NCBI GenBank assembly: GCA_016280725.1
Contig: JAEEHF010000010.1
Coordinates: 1 to 63,064 of the forward strand
Reading direction: 5' to 3'
Length of the DNA: 63,064 nt
Source: Bacillota bacterium
Lineage (GTDB): Bacteria; Bacillota; Clostridia; TANB77; UBA1234
Shown here: positions 26,269 through 37,097 of the stretch, one piece after another
Position numbering within the stretch: position 1 is the first letter of the stretch
Layout of the letters: every line of letters starts with the position of its first letter
Notes under the pieces: model-generated
What the model was told of the DNA's origin: nothing
Seen by the model: the letters and a program-made list of their open reading frames with translations, nothing else
Databases searched by the model: none
Made by a program: the position numbers and the translations under genes

Positions 26269-27900
26269 ATGAAAAAGAACAAGTTTATTGAAGGAACGTT
26301 ATTCACATACGCTGTTATTTTGTTAACAAAGATTCTAGGCGCTCTTTATGTTATTCCTTTTTACAACATAATTGGTGAATCAGGTGGTGTACTCTACTCC
26401 TATGCATATAATATTTATTCCTTCTTTTTAGATATATCTATCTCTGGAATCCCAACAGCTATTAGTATCATAATTGCAGAATATAATACTTTAAAAATGT
26501 TCAATGAACGAGAATTTACTCTTAAGACAGCAAATAAGATCGTTAGTATTATTTCTGTCATATGCTTTGTCCTAATGTTTACTCTAGCCGAACCTTTTGC
26601 AAGGTTCTTTGTCGCAGATATAGAAGAACAAGTTACACTTAGTAGTATAGTACTAGTTATTAGAGTTATCTCGTTTTGTTTATTAATTATTCCTTTTTTA
26701 AGTGCTATCCGTGGGTATTTGCAAGGAAATAAGTATGTATCCACTTCCTCTTCAAGCCAACTAGTAGAGCAAATAGTTAGAATATTTATAGCACTTGTTG
26801 GTTCATATGTTGCAATTAATATTTGGAATTTAGATGTATCTGTTGGAGTTGCAATAGCATTATCTGGAACAGTACTTGGAGGACTTTCGGCATATTTATT
26901 ATTAAGGTATAAAATTCATAAGAATAAAAAAGAATTACTAGAAGGTGTTACATCAACTAAGGAAGTTAATGTAACTACTAAAGAATTAGTAAAAAAAATT
27001 TTTTCGAGAGCTATTCCCGTAATAATAATAGCTGCAACTCAAAACTTATACAATATGATAGACTTAAGACTTATAATTACAGGTCTTCATTCTATTGGAT
27101 TTGATCCAGAAACCTGCCAACTAATTGGAAGTATTTGCTCAACTTGGGCGCCAAAAATATGTATGATAATAAACTCAATTGCTGTGAGCATGTGTCTTAG
27201 TATTATCCCCTACATAGTGAATAGCTTTGTAAAAAATGAACATGAGGAGTTAAATAAAAAATTTAATCAGGCTGTAAACACTATTTTGTATATTTCTATT
27301 CCTTTAGCAATATTTATTTGTATTTTTAAAGATGATATATATAACATTTTTTATGGGCCAAGCACATATGGCGGCAATATACTAGCTGTTGACGCAATAC
27401 TTAGCATATTTTTCTGTGTTCAAATGATAATGGATATGATTTTGCAAGGAATGAAGAATTATAAAATTGTATTCATAAATACAGGTATTGGTTTATTTAT
27501 AAATGCTGCATTAGATATCCCAATTATTTTACTTCTAAATAAGTGGGGATTTCACCCTTATATTGGCTCAATAATAGCTTCTATTATTGGTCAATCAGTA
27601 TCGATTGCTATAATAATGATTAGTATCAAGAAAAAATACAAATTTGATTACAAACCAATTCTTAAAAACCTTGTCATCATTATACTTGCATCATTAATAA
27701 TGGGCTTAGTTGTATATGTAATTCAACTTAATGTAACTATCTCTCCTGCTAGAGTATTGAAAACTGTACAATGCGGAGCCATAGGTTTAGTTGCAGTACT
27801 AATCTATTTACTATCAACTTATTTTTCTGGTACAATAAAAGAGGTTCTTGGTGAAGATTTTATTAAAAATCTTTTAGGAAAGTTTAAAAAAGCTAATTAG
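26269..27900 (+). CDS. MurJ/SpoVB-type polysaccharide flippase
   Basis: A 543-residue membrane protein with about 14 helices of the MVF/MATE-like oligosaccharidyl-lipid flippase superfamily. Family traits include the N-terminal FIEGTLFTYAVILLTKILGALYVIPFYNIIGESG segment (KILGALYVIPFY), the loop SAIRGYLQGNKY, and the MILQGMKNYK segment. It likely flips a lipid-linked cell-wall or spore polysaccharide precursor. ATG 26269 lies 6 nt after AAAGGA; an earlier in-frame start reads through the repeat element and is rejected. It is followed 20 nt later by an ATP-grasp gene, probably co-transcribed, pointing to envelope glycopolymer work. Confidence 0.88.
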   Translation: MKKNKFIEGTLFTYAVILLTKILGALYVIPFYNIIGESGGVLYSYAYNIYSFFLDISISGIPTAISIIIAEYNTLKMFNEREFTLKTANKIVSIISVICFVLMFTLAEPFARFFVADIEEQVTLSSIVLVIRVISFCLLIIPFLSAIRGYLQGNKYVSTSSSSQLVEQIVRIFIALVGSYVAINIWNLDVSVGVAIALSGTVLGGLSAYLLLRYKIHKNKKELLEGVTSTKEVNVTTKELVKKIFSRAIPVIIIAATQNLYNMIDLRLIITGLHSIGFDPETCQLIGSICSTWAPKICMIINSIAVSMCLSIIPYIVNSFVKNEHEELNKKFNQAVNTILYISIPLAIFICIFKDDIYNIFYGPSTYGGNILAVDAILSIFFCVQMIMDMILQGMKNYKIVFINTGIGLFINAALDIPIILLLNKWGFHPYIGSIIASIIGQSVSIAIIMISIKKKYKFDYKPILKNLVIIILASLIMGLVVYVIQLNVTISPARVLKTVQCGAIGLVAVLIYLLSTYFSGTIKEVLGEDFIKNLLGKFKKAN

Positions 27901-27920
27901 CAAAAAAGGAGACTTTGATT

Positions 27921-28925
27921 TTGGGAGTCATTAATTACTTATACAAAAGGGCAAAAAAATTTAATAAGGGTAGATTTGAAAAGCACATAGACATTATTTC
28001 TAAAAACACTGGAAAGCCTAAGATATATATCAAATTAAATTGGTTATTAAACTTTTTTATATATGGAGCAGGATATACAGACTATTTTAGAGGTAATTAT
28101 ATAGAACTTACTCGAAAAGAAAAGAAAACTTTTGTTACTGCAAAATCATTTTATAAGATTTTGAAAAAGCTAAACGATCCTACAGATTCAGTCTTTTTAA
28201 GTGACAAAGTTAAGTTTAATACTCTTTTCAAAGAATATCTTAAACGAGATTTTTTAGATTTACGTTCTGCCAGCGTACAAGATTTAGCAAGTTTTGCAGA
28301 AGGAAAAACTTGCGTTTTTGCTAAACCAATAAATGGATATGGTGGGCATTCTATAGATAAGGTCATTATAGACGATTCCTTCAATGCTCAAGAAGCCTAT
28401 GATGTCTTTATTAGCAGAAATCAGTATCTTATCGAAGAAGCAATTATACAATCTGCTGAATTAAACGAAATTAACCCCTACTCTGTTAGCTCTTTTAGAG
28501 TCGTTACCCTATATAACAATGGTGAGGTATATCTTCTTGCAAACGCTCTTAGAGTTAATCAGTCAAAAATTAGCGTTGTAGGATGTAGTGATGATTTATA
28601 TTTTAGCTTTGGAGAAGATGGAAAAATAAACAGTAATGTTGTAGATGACTATGGAAATATATATGAAAAACATCCATTAACTGGAAAAGAATTTAAAGAT
28701 GTTTATGTTCCACATGTGAAAGAAGCATTTGATATGTGCATCGAAGCAGCAAAGAAACTTCCAAAAGTAAGATACATTGGCTGGGACGTTGGATTTACAA
28801 AAGATGGTCCATGCTTGATAGAAGGAAATGAATATCCAGGGTATGGAATCATTCAATTTTACAAACTTAATGGAAGCCGAACAGGACATAAAAAACAAAT
28901 TGAAGATTTAATTGGTAAAATCTAG
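27921..28925 (+). CDS. Sugar-transfer-associated ATP-grasp protein
   Basis: A 334-residue enzyme of the ATP-grasp fold seen beside exopolysaccharide genes. Features are NDPTDSVFLSDKVKFNTLFKEYLKRDFLDLR (a typical domain entry), the nucleotide-binding AKPINGYGGHSIDKV loop, SSFRVVTL, and the metal-binding YIGWDVGFTKDG-x-LIEGNEYPG C-terminal motif. It would ligate a carboxylate to an amine, probably on an envelope glycan. Two TTG starts are possible (27915 and 27921); 27921 has 9 nt spacing from GGAG and is preferred. It is the second gene of the flippase operon and is ended by a palindrome at 28932. Confidence 0.85.
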   Translation: MGVINYLYKRAKKFNKGRFEKHIDIISKNTGKPKIYIKLNWLLNFFIYGAGYTDYFRGNYIELTRKEKKTFVTAKSFYKILKKLNDPTDSVFLSDKVKFNTLFKEYLKRDFLDLRSASVQDLASFAEGKTCVFAKPINGYGGHSIDKVIIDDSFNAQEAYDVFISRNQYLIEEAIIQSAELNEINPYSVSSFRVVTLYNNGEVYLLANALRVNQSKISVVGCSDDLYFSFGEDGKINSNVVDDYGNIYEKHPLTGKEFKDVYVPHVKEAFDMCIEAAKKLPKVRYIGWDVGFTKDGPCLIEGNEYPGYGIIQFYKLNGSRTGHKKQIEDLIGKI

Positions 28926-28931
28926 TCAACT

Positions 28932-28987
28932 TAAAGGGACACGACATACAAGCACATTTTTTGAGCTTATATGTCGTGTCCCTAAAA
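28932..28987. repeat. Simple palindromic repeat element, bidirectional terminator-like
   Basis: GGGACACGACATA-c-AAGC pairs with GCTT-ATATGTCGTGTCCC around acattttttga. It occupies the whole gap between the two convergent stop codons (28925 and 28994). Confidence 0.88.
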
Positions 28988-28993
28988 TATTCC

Positions 28994-29656
28994 TTATTGG
29001 TCGAGGAAGGATTCCATTATCTCTTGATAATCTTCATTTTTCTCGACGTCTTCCTTTTGCTCCTCTTCTAAAATCTTATAGTACTCATCCTCTGTTTCAA
29101 AAATAAACTCTGCATTAAACATTTGCATATTTTCATTTCTTCTAGTTAAAAGGTCTTTTCTATCAAACAGCATGCTTTCTATTGCAGACCATACAAATAC
29201 CCAACCAGTTACTGTTAAAATTTCAATTAATACATTTATTGGTGTAGACGGTATTCCTCCAAGACTTTTAGCGTGATCACCTAAATAAACAAAAAGAACA
29301 AATAGCAATCCAAATGCACCTAAAATATTTGCTTTTCTACTTATTGCCTTAAGGTCAATATTGTTATCAAACACTTTTAATCCATAATGATGTTTTACAG
29401 CATCAGAAAATCTATTTTTTGTTTCTTTATCAATATTGTTAGAAACAACATCTATTCTGATTTTGTAATTAATTGGCAGATTGTATGAACATTTGTCTAA
29501 ATATGTATATACCTCCGGTGAAAGTGATGTTTTAGTTGGATCATATTTATTAAACATTTCATCTGTATTTTTAAAAATTATAGGAATCGTAGCAAGTTCC
29601 TCATCATCAACATATTTCTTAACAAGATAATTAATTGCATCAAATTTTTTCGGCAT
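28994..29656 (-). CDS. Two-helix membrane protein of unknown function
   Basis: A 220-residue protein. Residues 1-105 are soluble, with an IIFKNTDEMFNKYDPTKTSLSPEVYTY segment, then two membrane helices (ILGAFGLLFVLFVYLG and INVLIEILTVTGWVFVWS), a short arginine/lysine-rich stretch and a Glu/Lys-rich cytoplasmic tail. ATG 29656 follows GGAGG by 4 nt. I do not recognise a named family; a stress-response or DUF membrane protein is possible. It is a single gene with the repeat palindrome at its 3' end. Confidence 0.75.
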   Translation of the reverse strand: MPKKFDAINYLVKKYVDDEELATIPIIFKNTDEMFNKYDPTKTSLSPEVYTYLDKCSYNLPINYKIRIDVVSNNIDKETKNRFSDAVKHHYGLKVFDNNIDLKAISRKANILGAFGLLFVLFVYLGDHAKSLGGIPSTPINVLIEILTVTGWVFVWSAIESMLFDRKDLLTRRNENMQMFNAEFIFETEDEYYKILEEEQKEDVEKNEDYQEIMESFLDQ

Positions 29657-29747
29657 AAATCCTCCACCTAAGTCATATAACATTTTGATATATTATTGTT
29701 ATTTTCATTCTATATAGCAGAACCCACCCATGTAACTTGATAAATTA

Positions 29748-30600
29748 TCACAAATATGAATGGAAATAAAAATGAATAAATTTGTTCCAAATATTACTAA
29801 GTATACTTGAATCTAGTGTTCCTCCCGAAAACCAAATATCACCTAAATCAAATTTGCAACTCTCTGTCTTATATACTGATATTTCTCCATTAACATCTAA
29901 TTCTAGATATTCCTTAGAATCAAGTCTATAATTATGGATTGAATAATTTAATCCGTCTTCTATATGTCCATAGCTAGATGAAAAACCTCTAGAACCAAGT
30001 TTAACTTCTTTTATCATTTCATTGTATGCCGAAATATTATCCCTAGTTCTATATTTACTTAATTTTGAATTTAGGATTGCAGAATTAAAAGCTCTAAGTC
30101 CCACATGACAAATTAATAGCGCTGTCGAAACAGTTAATAAAACCTTTTGAAATTTATTTAACGAAATAGTTCTATTCTTTATTTTATTTATGATTAGTAT
30201 TACTAAAAAAACTATAGGAATACTCATTAACACAATAGCAAAATTAGAAAGCACTCCAAGTGTATATTCTTTAGTTATTCCATAATAAAGATTTATAATA
30301 TACATAGCAGTAATAAAAGTAACAATAGTATATCCAATCATAAAGCTATGCTTAATATTACTTTTTTTAACCTTTTTAATTACAAGAATAAGTGACATAA
30401 CGACAAAAACAATTATAGGTAAAAGAAAGATTATATTTTGAATTAAGGCACCTATAACGCTGTAAACCATACCTTGCGTTCTCCCTGCCCCATGCATTTC
30501 TGGTGTATATCCGTGGCATCCTAACCGGATCGATAACATCCGCAAAAGAAAAACTGAAACTCATTATAAAAGCAATCCATATAGCAGCAATTTTTTTCAT
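29748..30600 (-). CDS. Membrane protein, read across a +1 shift at CGG
   Basis: ATG 30600 lies 4-5 nt after GGAGG and begins a signal peptide (MKKIAAIWIAFIMSFSFSFA) in the zero frame. That frame reaches CCA-CGG-ATA and then runs on in nonsense to 30376. Dropping the C at 30513 gives ...RMP-G-YTPEMHGAGRTQGM, then about four membrane helices (IIFLLPIIVFVVMSLILVI and following) and a C-terminal extracytoplasmic domain, 283 residues in all. The downstream reading alone lacks a signal and a ribosome site. No family is recognised. Either it is recoded, or it is a frameshift pseudogene or sequence error. Confidence 0.68.
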
Positions 30601-30685
30601 AATTCCCTCCTGTTTGATATATTTATTAATTATTTTACATCTTCGAGTGCTTCTTAACAATACTAATACATGTATTTCAACTACT

Positions 30686-30724
30686 TAAAAAGTGCTAACT
30701 ATTTCATTAAGCCAGCACTTTTAA
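30686..30724 (-). terminator. leuS terminator
   Basis: AAAAGTGCT and AGCACTTTT pair around a 17-nt loop just downstream of the leuS stop on the minus strand. Confidence 0.7.
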
Positions 30725-30730
30725 TAATGA

Positions 30731-33124
30731 CTATTTAATCACAATTGTATACATTCTACCAGGAATATAAATTTCCTTTACTACTTCTTTACCTTCAATA
30801 AACTTCTTAATATCTTCATTTTCTTTAACTTGCTTTTCAACTTCTTCTTTTGAGGCATCTTTGCTACATAAAACTTTACCACGAAGCTTTCCATTTACTT
30901 GAACTGGAATTTCAATTTCATCATCTATTGTTTTTGCTTCATCATACGTTGGCCAGCTTTCATTTGCTATAGTTTCCTTATGCCCTAACATTTCCCAAAG
31001 TTCCTCAGTAATAAATGGAGCAACTGGATTTAATAGTTTAACAAATCCTTCAGCATATTCAGTTGGAATTACTTCTTCTTTATATGCTGCATTTATGAAA
31101 ATCATCATTTGAGAAATAGCTGTATTTAAAGATAGTGCTTCATAATCTTTTGAAACTTTTTTAACAGTCTGATGATAAACTTTTTCTAAATTTTTATTAT
31201 CTGAATCTGCTATTTTGCCACTTTCATAAAGTCTATAAACTCTTTCTAAGAATTTTCTAGCACCTTCAACACCTGTTTTGCTCCAAGGCTTATCCGCTTC
31301 CAAAGGTCCCATAAACATTTCATAAAGTCTTAATGTATCTGCTCCATATTCATTGATTATATCCATTGGGTTTACACAGTATTCTGGGTGACGTTTACCC
31401 ATCTTGTTGCCATCCTCACCTAGTATCATTCCTTGGTGAACAAGTTTCTTAAATGGTTCTTTTACTGGAACTATTCCTTTGTCAAAAAGATAATTATTCC
31501 ACATTCTTGAATATAGAAGATGTCCTACAGCATGCTCAGGTCCTCCTATATATAAGTCTACAGGAAGCCAATGCTCCATAAGTTTTCTATCTGCAATTTC
31601 ATTTTCATTATGTGGGTCAATATATCTTAAGAAGTACCAACTTGAGCCAGCACTTCCTGGCATTGTATTAGTATCTCTTTTTCCATTTTTACCATCAATA
31701 GTAACATTTACCCAATCAGTAGCATTTGCAAGAGGTGCATTTCCTCCATGAGCTTTATAGTCAGTTAAATCTGGAAGAATTAATGGTAGCTCATCATCTC
31801 TTAAGCAAACAATGCTATCATCTTCCATGTGAACAACTGGCATTGGCTCTCCCCAATATCTTTGTCTTGCAAAAATCCATTCACGAATTTTGTAATTTAT
31901 CTTTTTCTTTCCAAGACCTTTTTCTTCAAGCCAAGAGATCATTTTATCTATTGAGTCTTGTTTATTTAATCCATCCAAAAATCCAGAATTAATATGTACT
32001 CCATCTCCAACAAATGCTTCCTTAGAAACATCTCCACCTTCTAAAACTGGAATAATTTCTATGCCAAACTTTTTAGCAAATTCATAGTCTCTTTCATCGT
32101 GAGCTGGAACTGCCATGATTGCTCCAGTCCCATATGTAACTAACACATAGTCTGAAATCCATATTGGGATTTTAACACCATTAACAGGATTAATTGCATA
32201 GCTTCCTGTGAATACTCCTGTTTTATCTTTGTTTAATTCTGTTCTTTCTAAGTCAGATTTTGTTGCACATTCAGCTTTATATTTTTCAACCGCATCTTTT
32301 TGCTCTGGTGTTGTTATATCGTTAATCAAAGGATGTTCTGGAGAAAGTACGCAATACGTTGCACCAAATAATGTATCGCAACGAGTTGTGAATACTACAA
32401 ATGATTTATCAGTATCTGCAACATCAAATTTAACTTCAGCACCAATGCTTTTTCCAATCCAGTTTCTTTGGATTTCTTTGGTAGACTCTGGCCAATCAAT
32501 TTCGTTTAATCCTTCAAGTAATCTTTCTGCATACTTAGGGATATCAATAATCCATTGTTTCATGTTCTTACGGATTACTGGAAATCCTCCTCTTTCGCTC
32601 TTTCCATCGATAACTTCATCGTTTGCCAAAACCGTTCCTAGTTCTTCACACCAATTTACAGGCATATCTACGCATCTAGCAAGTCCGTCTTCTACAAGTC
32701 TTTTAAATATCCACTGAGTCCATTTATAAAAGTCTGGTGAAGAAGTTTGAACTTCTCTATCCCAGTCATAGCCAAAGCCACATTTTTTAAGTTGCATTCT
32801 AAAAGTATCAATATTTTTAAGCGTAAATTCATTTGGATGATGACCAGTATCAATTGCATATTGCTCTGCCGGAAGTCCAAAGCTATCAAATCCCATTGGA
32901 TGTAGCACATTATATCCTTGCATCTTTTTCATACGAGATACTATGTCTGTTGCGGTATATCCTTCTGGATGACCACAATGAAGTCCAACACCTGATGGAT
33001 ATGGAAACATATCTAACGCATAAAATTTAGGCTTAGAAAAATCATTTATATCTGTTTTAAATGTCTTATTTTCTTCCCAATATTTTGCCCATTTTTCTTC
33101 AATTTTTTTGTGTTCGTATGGCAT
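30731..33124 (-). CDS. leuS: Leucyl-tRNA synthetase
   Basis: Charges tRNA-Leu with leucine and edits mischarged products. The 797-residue class I synthetase has the HIGH-type motif in [20 protein letters not shown] (HCGH), a CP1 editing domain with [19 protein letters not shown] and [17 protein letters not shown], the WCEE and [12 protein letters not shown] segments, the KMSKS-type motif NKMGKRH, and the C-terminal [10 protein letters not shown] domain. Length is normal. The start follows GGAGAG. Expression is controlled by the T-box leader immediately upstream. No in-frame CGG was seen. Confidence 0.97.
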   Translation of the reverse strand: MPYEHKKIEEKWAKYWEENKTFKTDINDFSKPKFYALDMFPYPSGVGLHCGHPEGYTATDIVSRMKKMQGYNVLHPMGFDSFGLPAEQYAIDTGHHPNEFTLKNIDTFRMQLKKCGFGYDWDREVQTSSPDFYKWTQWIFKRLVEDGLARCVDMPVNWCEELGTVLANDEVIDGKSERGGFPVIRKNMKQWIIDIPKYAERLLEGLNEIDWPESTKEIQRNWIGKSIGAEVKFDVADTDKSFVVFTTRCDTLFGATYCVLSPEHPLINDITTPEQKDAVEKYKAECATKSDLERTELNKDKTGVFTGSYAINPVNGVKIPIWISDYVLVTYGTGAIMAVPAHDERDYEFAKKFGIEIIPVLEGGDVSKEAFVGDGVHINSGFLDGLNKQDSIDKMISWLEEKGLGKKKINYKIREWIFARQRYWGEPMPVVHMEDDSIVCLRDDELPLILPDLTDYKAHGGNAPLANATDWVNVTIDGKNGKRDTNTMPGSAGSSWYFLRYIDPHNENEIADRKLMEHWLPVDLYIGGPEHAVGHLLYSRMWNNYLFDKGIVPVKEPFKKLVHQGMILGEDGNKMGKRHPEYCVNPMDIINEYGADTLRLYEMFMGPLEADKPWSKTGVEGARKFLERVYRLYESGKIADSDNKNLEKVYHQTVKKVSKDYEALSLNTAISQMMIFINAAYKEEVIPTEYAEGFVKLLNPVAPFITEELWEMLGHKETIANESWPTYDEAKTIDDEIEIPVQVNGKLRGKVLCSKDASKEEVEKQVKENEDIKKFIEGKEVVKEIYIPGRMYTIVIK

Positions 33125-33345
33125 TTTATTCTCTCCTTCATAAAAATTAAAACACGGCCTTTCGCATAAAGGACGAAAAGCCGTGGTACCACCTTAATTT
33201 ATTCTCAAATTTCGCTATAACGGGCGAACCCAAAACATCCAAAAGCAAGTTCATAAACATTAGTTTTAGGCTCTCACAGCAAATAAGCCATTCTCTTAAA
33301 AACCTCCGTAAACTACTACTCTTTCTTCAAATGCTCATATCAAAG
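33125..33345 (-). promoter_or_regulatory. T-box leader of leuS
   Basis: On the minus strand AAGGTGGTACCACGG (33181-33195) is the conserved T-box that pairs with uncharged tRNA acceptor ends. The stem-loop CACGGC...GGCCGTG plus TTTTAATTTTT (33142-33185) is the competing terminator. Upstream Stem I sequence includes GCTGTGAGAG; a leucine codon CTT in GAACTTGC is the probable specifier. Its promoter is TTGACA (33370-33375), 16-nt spacer, TATAAT (33348-33353). Confidence 0.93.
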
Positions 33346-33347
33346 AT

Positions 33348-33375
33348 ATTATACTCGCTTTTATTAATTTGTCAA
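33348..33375 (-). promoter_or_regulatory. leuS promoter
   Basis: TTGACA and TATAAT with a 16-nt spacer, just upstream of the T-box leader on the minus strand. Confidence 0.8.
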
Positions 33376-33395
33376 ATGTTTTTGCCCTTAATAGC

Positions 33396-36300
33396 CTACT
33401 TTTCAGTAAAGTAACCAGGTGTTCCGTCTTCATCAATACGTGCATACTTAAAGCCTCTATTAGACGATGAGAATGGGGTTCCATTTCCACCAACAAGATT
33501 TGGCGTGTTGTCAAATACTACTACGTACTGACTATTTGTTACAGCTGTTGTGACAAAATCTTCAGAAACATAAATTGTTTGTAGTTGTCCCGGTGTTGTT
33601 GCACTATCTACACTAAACATGTTTGCCATATCTGTAACTTTACTTGTATCAAATGTAGATAAATCTAGTGTCGTTAAACCAATACATCCTCTAAATGCAC
33701 TTTCAAATGTTGTTACATTTGACGTAACAAAATTACTTAAGTCTACAGACGTTAATTTAGCACAGCCATTAATGAATGAAGACATATTTACAGCACTATC
33801 TGTGTGGAAGTTTGTAAAATCAATATTCTCAAGTGACTTACATAGCTTAAATATAGCATTAAAGTACTGAACATTTCTAACATTCCAGCCATCAACATTA
33901 ATAGTCTTTAGGTTAGTACATTCATCAAACATGTGGTTCATATGGGTAACATTGTCTGTATCGAATGTTGAAAGATCTAATGTATTAAGCGAAGTACATC
34001 TAGTAAACATCCATTGCATTGAAGTTACACTTTCTGTATCAAGCTTACTTATATCAAATGTTCTAAGATTTCTACAATTATAGAACATATAATCCATAAC
34101 ATCTACTTTGCTCGTATCAAGATTTCCAAGGCTTATAGTATTTAAATTTGTACAATTGTAGAACAAGTTTGTAAAGTCTGTTGAATCACTAGGTGTTGAA
34201 ATAATGAAGTTAGGTAAAGTTATTGTTTGAAGTCCTGTCATCTGTTCAAACATATGTGCACAATCTTCATTTAAAAGCCATTTTCTTGTATCACTATAAA
34301 TATGAATTGTGTTAGTTTTATACCAAGCATATACTGAAGCGCCATTTGCAGTGATATTAAGTAATTGAGTATCAGAAGTAATTGAGCTTAAATCTGTTGA
34401 TACTTTTACAGCATTTTCTATAGGAACATTTGGTAATTCTGATGACATTTGTATGTACTTAATTCTAGAATCACTATTTCCAACTTCCGTTGCATTTGTT
34501 CCTGCAATTTTCTTAAATGCTAAGTTAATATTTGTACCACTAGCAAGTCTAGCATCACTAAATTCATATATTGCATACAAAATAACACTATTAGTAATTG
34601 TGATGCTATCGCCACCTACATACTCTGCTTCAGTTGCATCTTTATCCAAACTCCATCCTAGGAAATTTGCATCAGCATGTGTTGGAATAAATGAAGGTAT
34701 AGTATATCTTCCCAAGTTTACCATTTCATAACCTGGGTTAGCACCCATGTTACCGCCATTTGCGTCAAATGTTACTCTAATTCCACTATCTATACAAATA
34801 ACTTGTCTATACGTCGTCCATTCATCAGCTTTACCTGTTGAATAGTTAAAAGCAAATACTCCAGCATATTTATAATTTCTTTGATCTGTATCACCCATAG
34901 CAGAACCTCTTTTAAATATTGGGTTTCCACCACTTGGATAATCACGTCTATTAGAAAACCATGAATATGTTTCTGCCAATGCATCACCAAAAATTGTACT
35001 ATTTTGATTAAGACCTGTTGGATAATTTTGCCTAAAGAACACTTTTTCGGTGCTTGTCATATTTACATTATCGTTTCCAGTTAATGCTCCATTTCCATTG
35101 TTTATATAAGATGCGGTAAATTCATTACTTCCTGCTGTGATATCATACACTCCATAAATATTTCCCGTAGTTGAGGCTTTTTTTCCTTGCGTTGTATTCC
35201 AAGCATATGTCGAATTAAATGTACTTTCACTATAAGCATAAGATGCATTGAAGATTTCATTAGCACCAAGACCTGGACCACCACCAGTATAATAACTACT
35301 ACACTGGTTGAATGATACTTCATGTCCACTTCTACCATATGGTGAAAATGCAAGGAATGCTACAGCACCCCACTCACTATTTTTCATTTCATGAGTATTA
35401 AGAGTTGGATACATCATCTCACTATTTTTAAAAGCATTTGAATTATTAATCCATTTCCATGAGCTTCTTGATGGCTTGCTAACGACCCTCACTTGTGCAG
35501 AATTTCCTGCATTATGTGTAAGAACATTTCCGGTGTTTTTATTAACCGCTGTTGCTGACCAAGTTGTTCCATTACTTGAACTTTCCATACTAGATTCATA
35601 CTTAGCAACCCAAATTCCCTCTAGTTCATTATCCCATTTTCCATATGGATTTGTTCCACTATCTTTTTCTGACTGAGTTAATCCTTGGAAAGCAGGATGA
35701 ACTTTATATCCGGCAGGAAGTGGAGATACTGGATAGCCTCTCGTATCCCTATATGCATCATTTCTTGTTCCGTATAAGAACAAGATATCTATATCACCAT
35801 ATAGTGTTCTCGATGAACTTTCAGTCATACGAGTTTCATCTGTATAATACGTTATCTTGTAAGCATATCTCGGAATCCATACCCAATAGCTTCCATCTTC
35901 TGTTTTAGCATTTGCCCATTTTGTAATTTTAGTATCTTCTAAACCATCATCAGCCATGTAATTATACATTGTGCTACTTAAGCCTTTATCTGTATAAGTT
36001 GCATTAGCAAACTGAGATTTATTTACTGTAGTTTCTCCTCCGCCATCATCATCTGCCCAAAAAACACCTGTCATTCCTTCATTTAGAATTGGTAAATTAG
36101 CAATAGAAGGAATGCTATTACTTTTAAACACAGGGTAAAATGTTACACTTCGAATTCCAGTATATGTACTTCCTGGAAGGTAAGCAGCCGTTGTAGCATC
36201 TGGAGTTGTAGCCCATCCCAAAAATTCATAACGTCTTTTTGTAAGCTTTTTTGTAGGAATAGTAACAGCTTCATTAAATGCGTACTCCTTAGTATCAAAT

Positions 36301-36884
36301 GGATCACCATCTGGGTCAGCGATATAGTCTACTCCACTAAGATCAAAAATGATTGTCTTGTTTTCTATTTCAACAGGAGTAGCAGCTAAGTCGCCTCCTT
36401 TTGTTGTAGTACCAACTAAGTACCTACTTACTTCTCTATTTATGATGCTATCGTTTTTGCCATTTGCATCCGCAAACTGAATTCCAAATCCAATAACATT
36501 ACTAATTGGATCATAACTAAAATATGGACTCGGTTTGTTCTCAATCGTTATATTTGCAATATTTTCACAAATTTTGGCATTGTTTCTAAACATAGCATAA
36601 GTGTCACTTTTCTCGTTATATCTTAATTCATACTTTACATTGTTTGATAGACGAATCATATGCGTATTGTAGTCTGTAACAGTTGCTCCTGATGATTTTA
36701 AATCCTTTATAAACGTAGCTTTAAATCTTAGTTTTTCGTTTGCAATGTTCGCTTCAGAAGTTAGTTCCGATATATTTGAAAAAAATTGGGCATTTAAAAA
36801 TGCAAGAACCGCAACAATAATAGTGGCTACAATTATGTATATTGTAAGAGACGTTATCGTCACGCCTTTATTATTTTTCTTCAT
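33396..36884 (-). CDS. Giant pilin-like surface protein with InlB and BspA-type repeats
   Basis: A 1162-residue exported protein. It begins like a type IV prepilin (KKNNKGVTITSLTIYIIVATIIVAVLAFL), with a short basic leader and a helix. Residues about 180-260 and 690-760 are InlB B-type repeats (ending in LGWATTPDATTA and FLGWSLDKDA). The middle (about 260-690) resembles formylglycine/phage tail-fibre-like sequence (WIPRYAYKI, YPVSPLPAGYKVHPAF). The last 300 residues are DUF285/BspA leucine-rich-like repeats (F-x-NCTNL-x-TI-x-LGNLDTSKV). It is probably a surface adhesin. The start follows GAGGAG by 10 nt. Confidence 0.78.
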   Translation of the reverse strand: MKKNNKGVTITSLTIYIIVATIIVAVLAFLNAQFFSNISELTSEANIANEKLRFKATFIKDLKSSGATVTDYNTHMIRLSNNVKYELRYNEKSDTYAMFRNNAKICENIANITIENKPSPYFSYDPISNVIGFGIQFADANGKNDSIINREVSRYLVGTTTKGGDLAATPVEIENKTIIFDLSGVDYIADPDGDPFDTKEYAFNEAVTIPTKKLTKRRYEFLGWATTPDATTAAYLPGSTYTGIRSVTFYPVFKSNSIPSIANLPILNEGMTGVFWADDDGGGETTVNKSQFANATYTDKGLSSTMYNYMADDGLEDTKITKWANAKTEDGSYWVWIPRYAYKITYYTDETRMTESSSRTLYGDIDILFLYGTRNDAYRDTRGYPVSPLPAGYKVHPAFQGLTQSEKDSGTNPYGKWDNELEGIWVAKYESSMESSSNGTTWSATAVNKNTGNVLTHNAGNSAQVRVVSKPSRSSWKWINNSNAFKNSEMMYPTLNTHEMKNSEWGAVAFLAFSPYGRSGHEVSFNQCSSYYTGGGPGLGANEIFNASYAYSESTFNSTYAWNTTQGKKASTTGNIYGVYDITAGSNEFTASYINNGNGALTGNDNVNMTSTEKVFFRQNYPTGLNQNSTIFGDALAETYSWFSNRRDYPSGGNPIFKRGSAMGDTDQRNYKYAGVFAFNYSTGKADEWTTYRQVICIDSGIRVTFDANGGNMGANPGYEMVNLGRYTIPSFIPTHADANFLGWSLDKDATEAEYVGGDSITITNSVILYAIYEFSDARLASGTNINLAFKKIAGTNATEVGNSDSRIKYIQMSSELPNVPIENAVKVSTDLSSITSDTQLLNITANGASVYAWYKTNTIHIYSDTRKWLLNEDCAHMFEQMTGLQTITLPNFIISTPSDSTDFTNLFYNCTNLNTISLGNLDTSKVDVMDYMFYNCRNLRTFDISKLDTESVTSMQWMFTRCTSLNTLDLSTFDTDNVTHMNHMFDECTNLKTINVDGWNVRNVQYFNAIFKLCKSLENIDFTNFHTDSAVNMSSFINGCAKLTSVDLSNFVTSNVTTFESAFRGCIGLTTLDLSTFDTSKVTDMANMFSVDSATTPGQLQTIYVSEDFVTTAVTNSQYVVVFDNTPNLVGGNGTPFSSSNRGFKYARIDEDGTPGYFTEK

Positions 36885-37097
36885 ATGTTCATTACTCCTC
36901 TTCTATAAGTATAACAATCGTATATATTTTATACCATTAGCCTCTTATTTGCCACATTCTAGTCAATTTGTTACTAATTAGTAATCTAAATGTGTTGAAA
37001 TTAACATAAATGCATTGTATAATGTTTTCGCTAAAATATGTTTTTCTATACATTCTTTATTAATTGTATAATAACTTTTGAAGGAGGCGCGTTTGAT

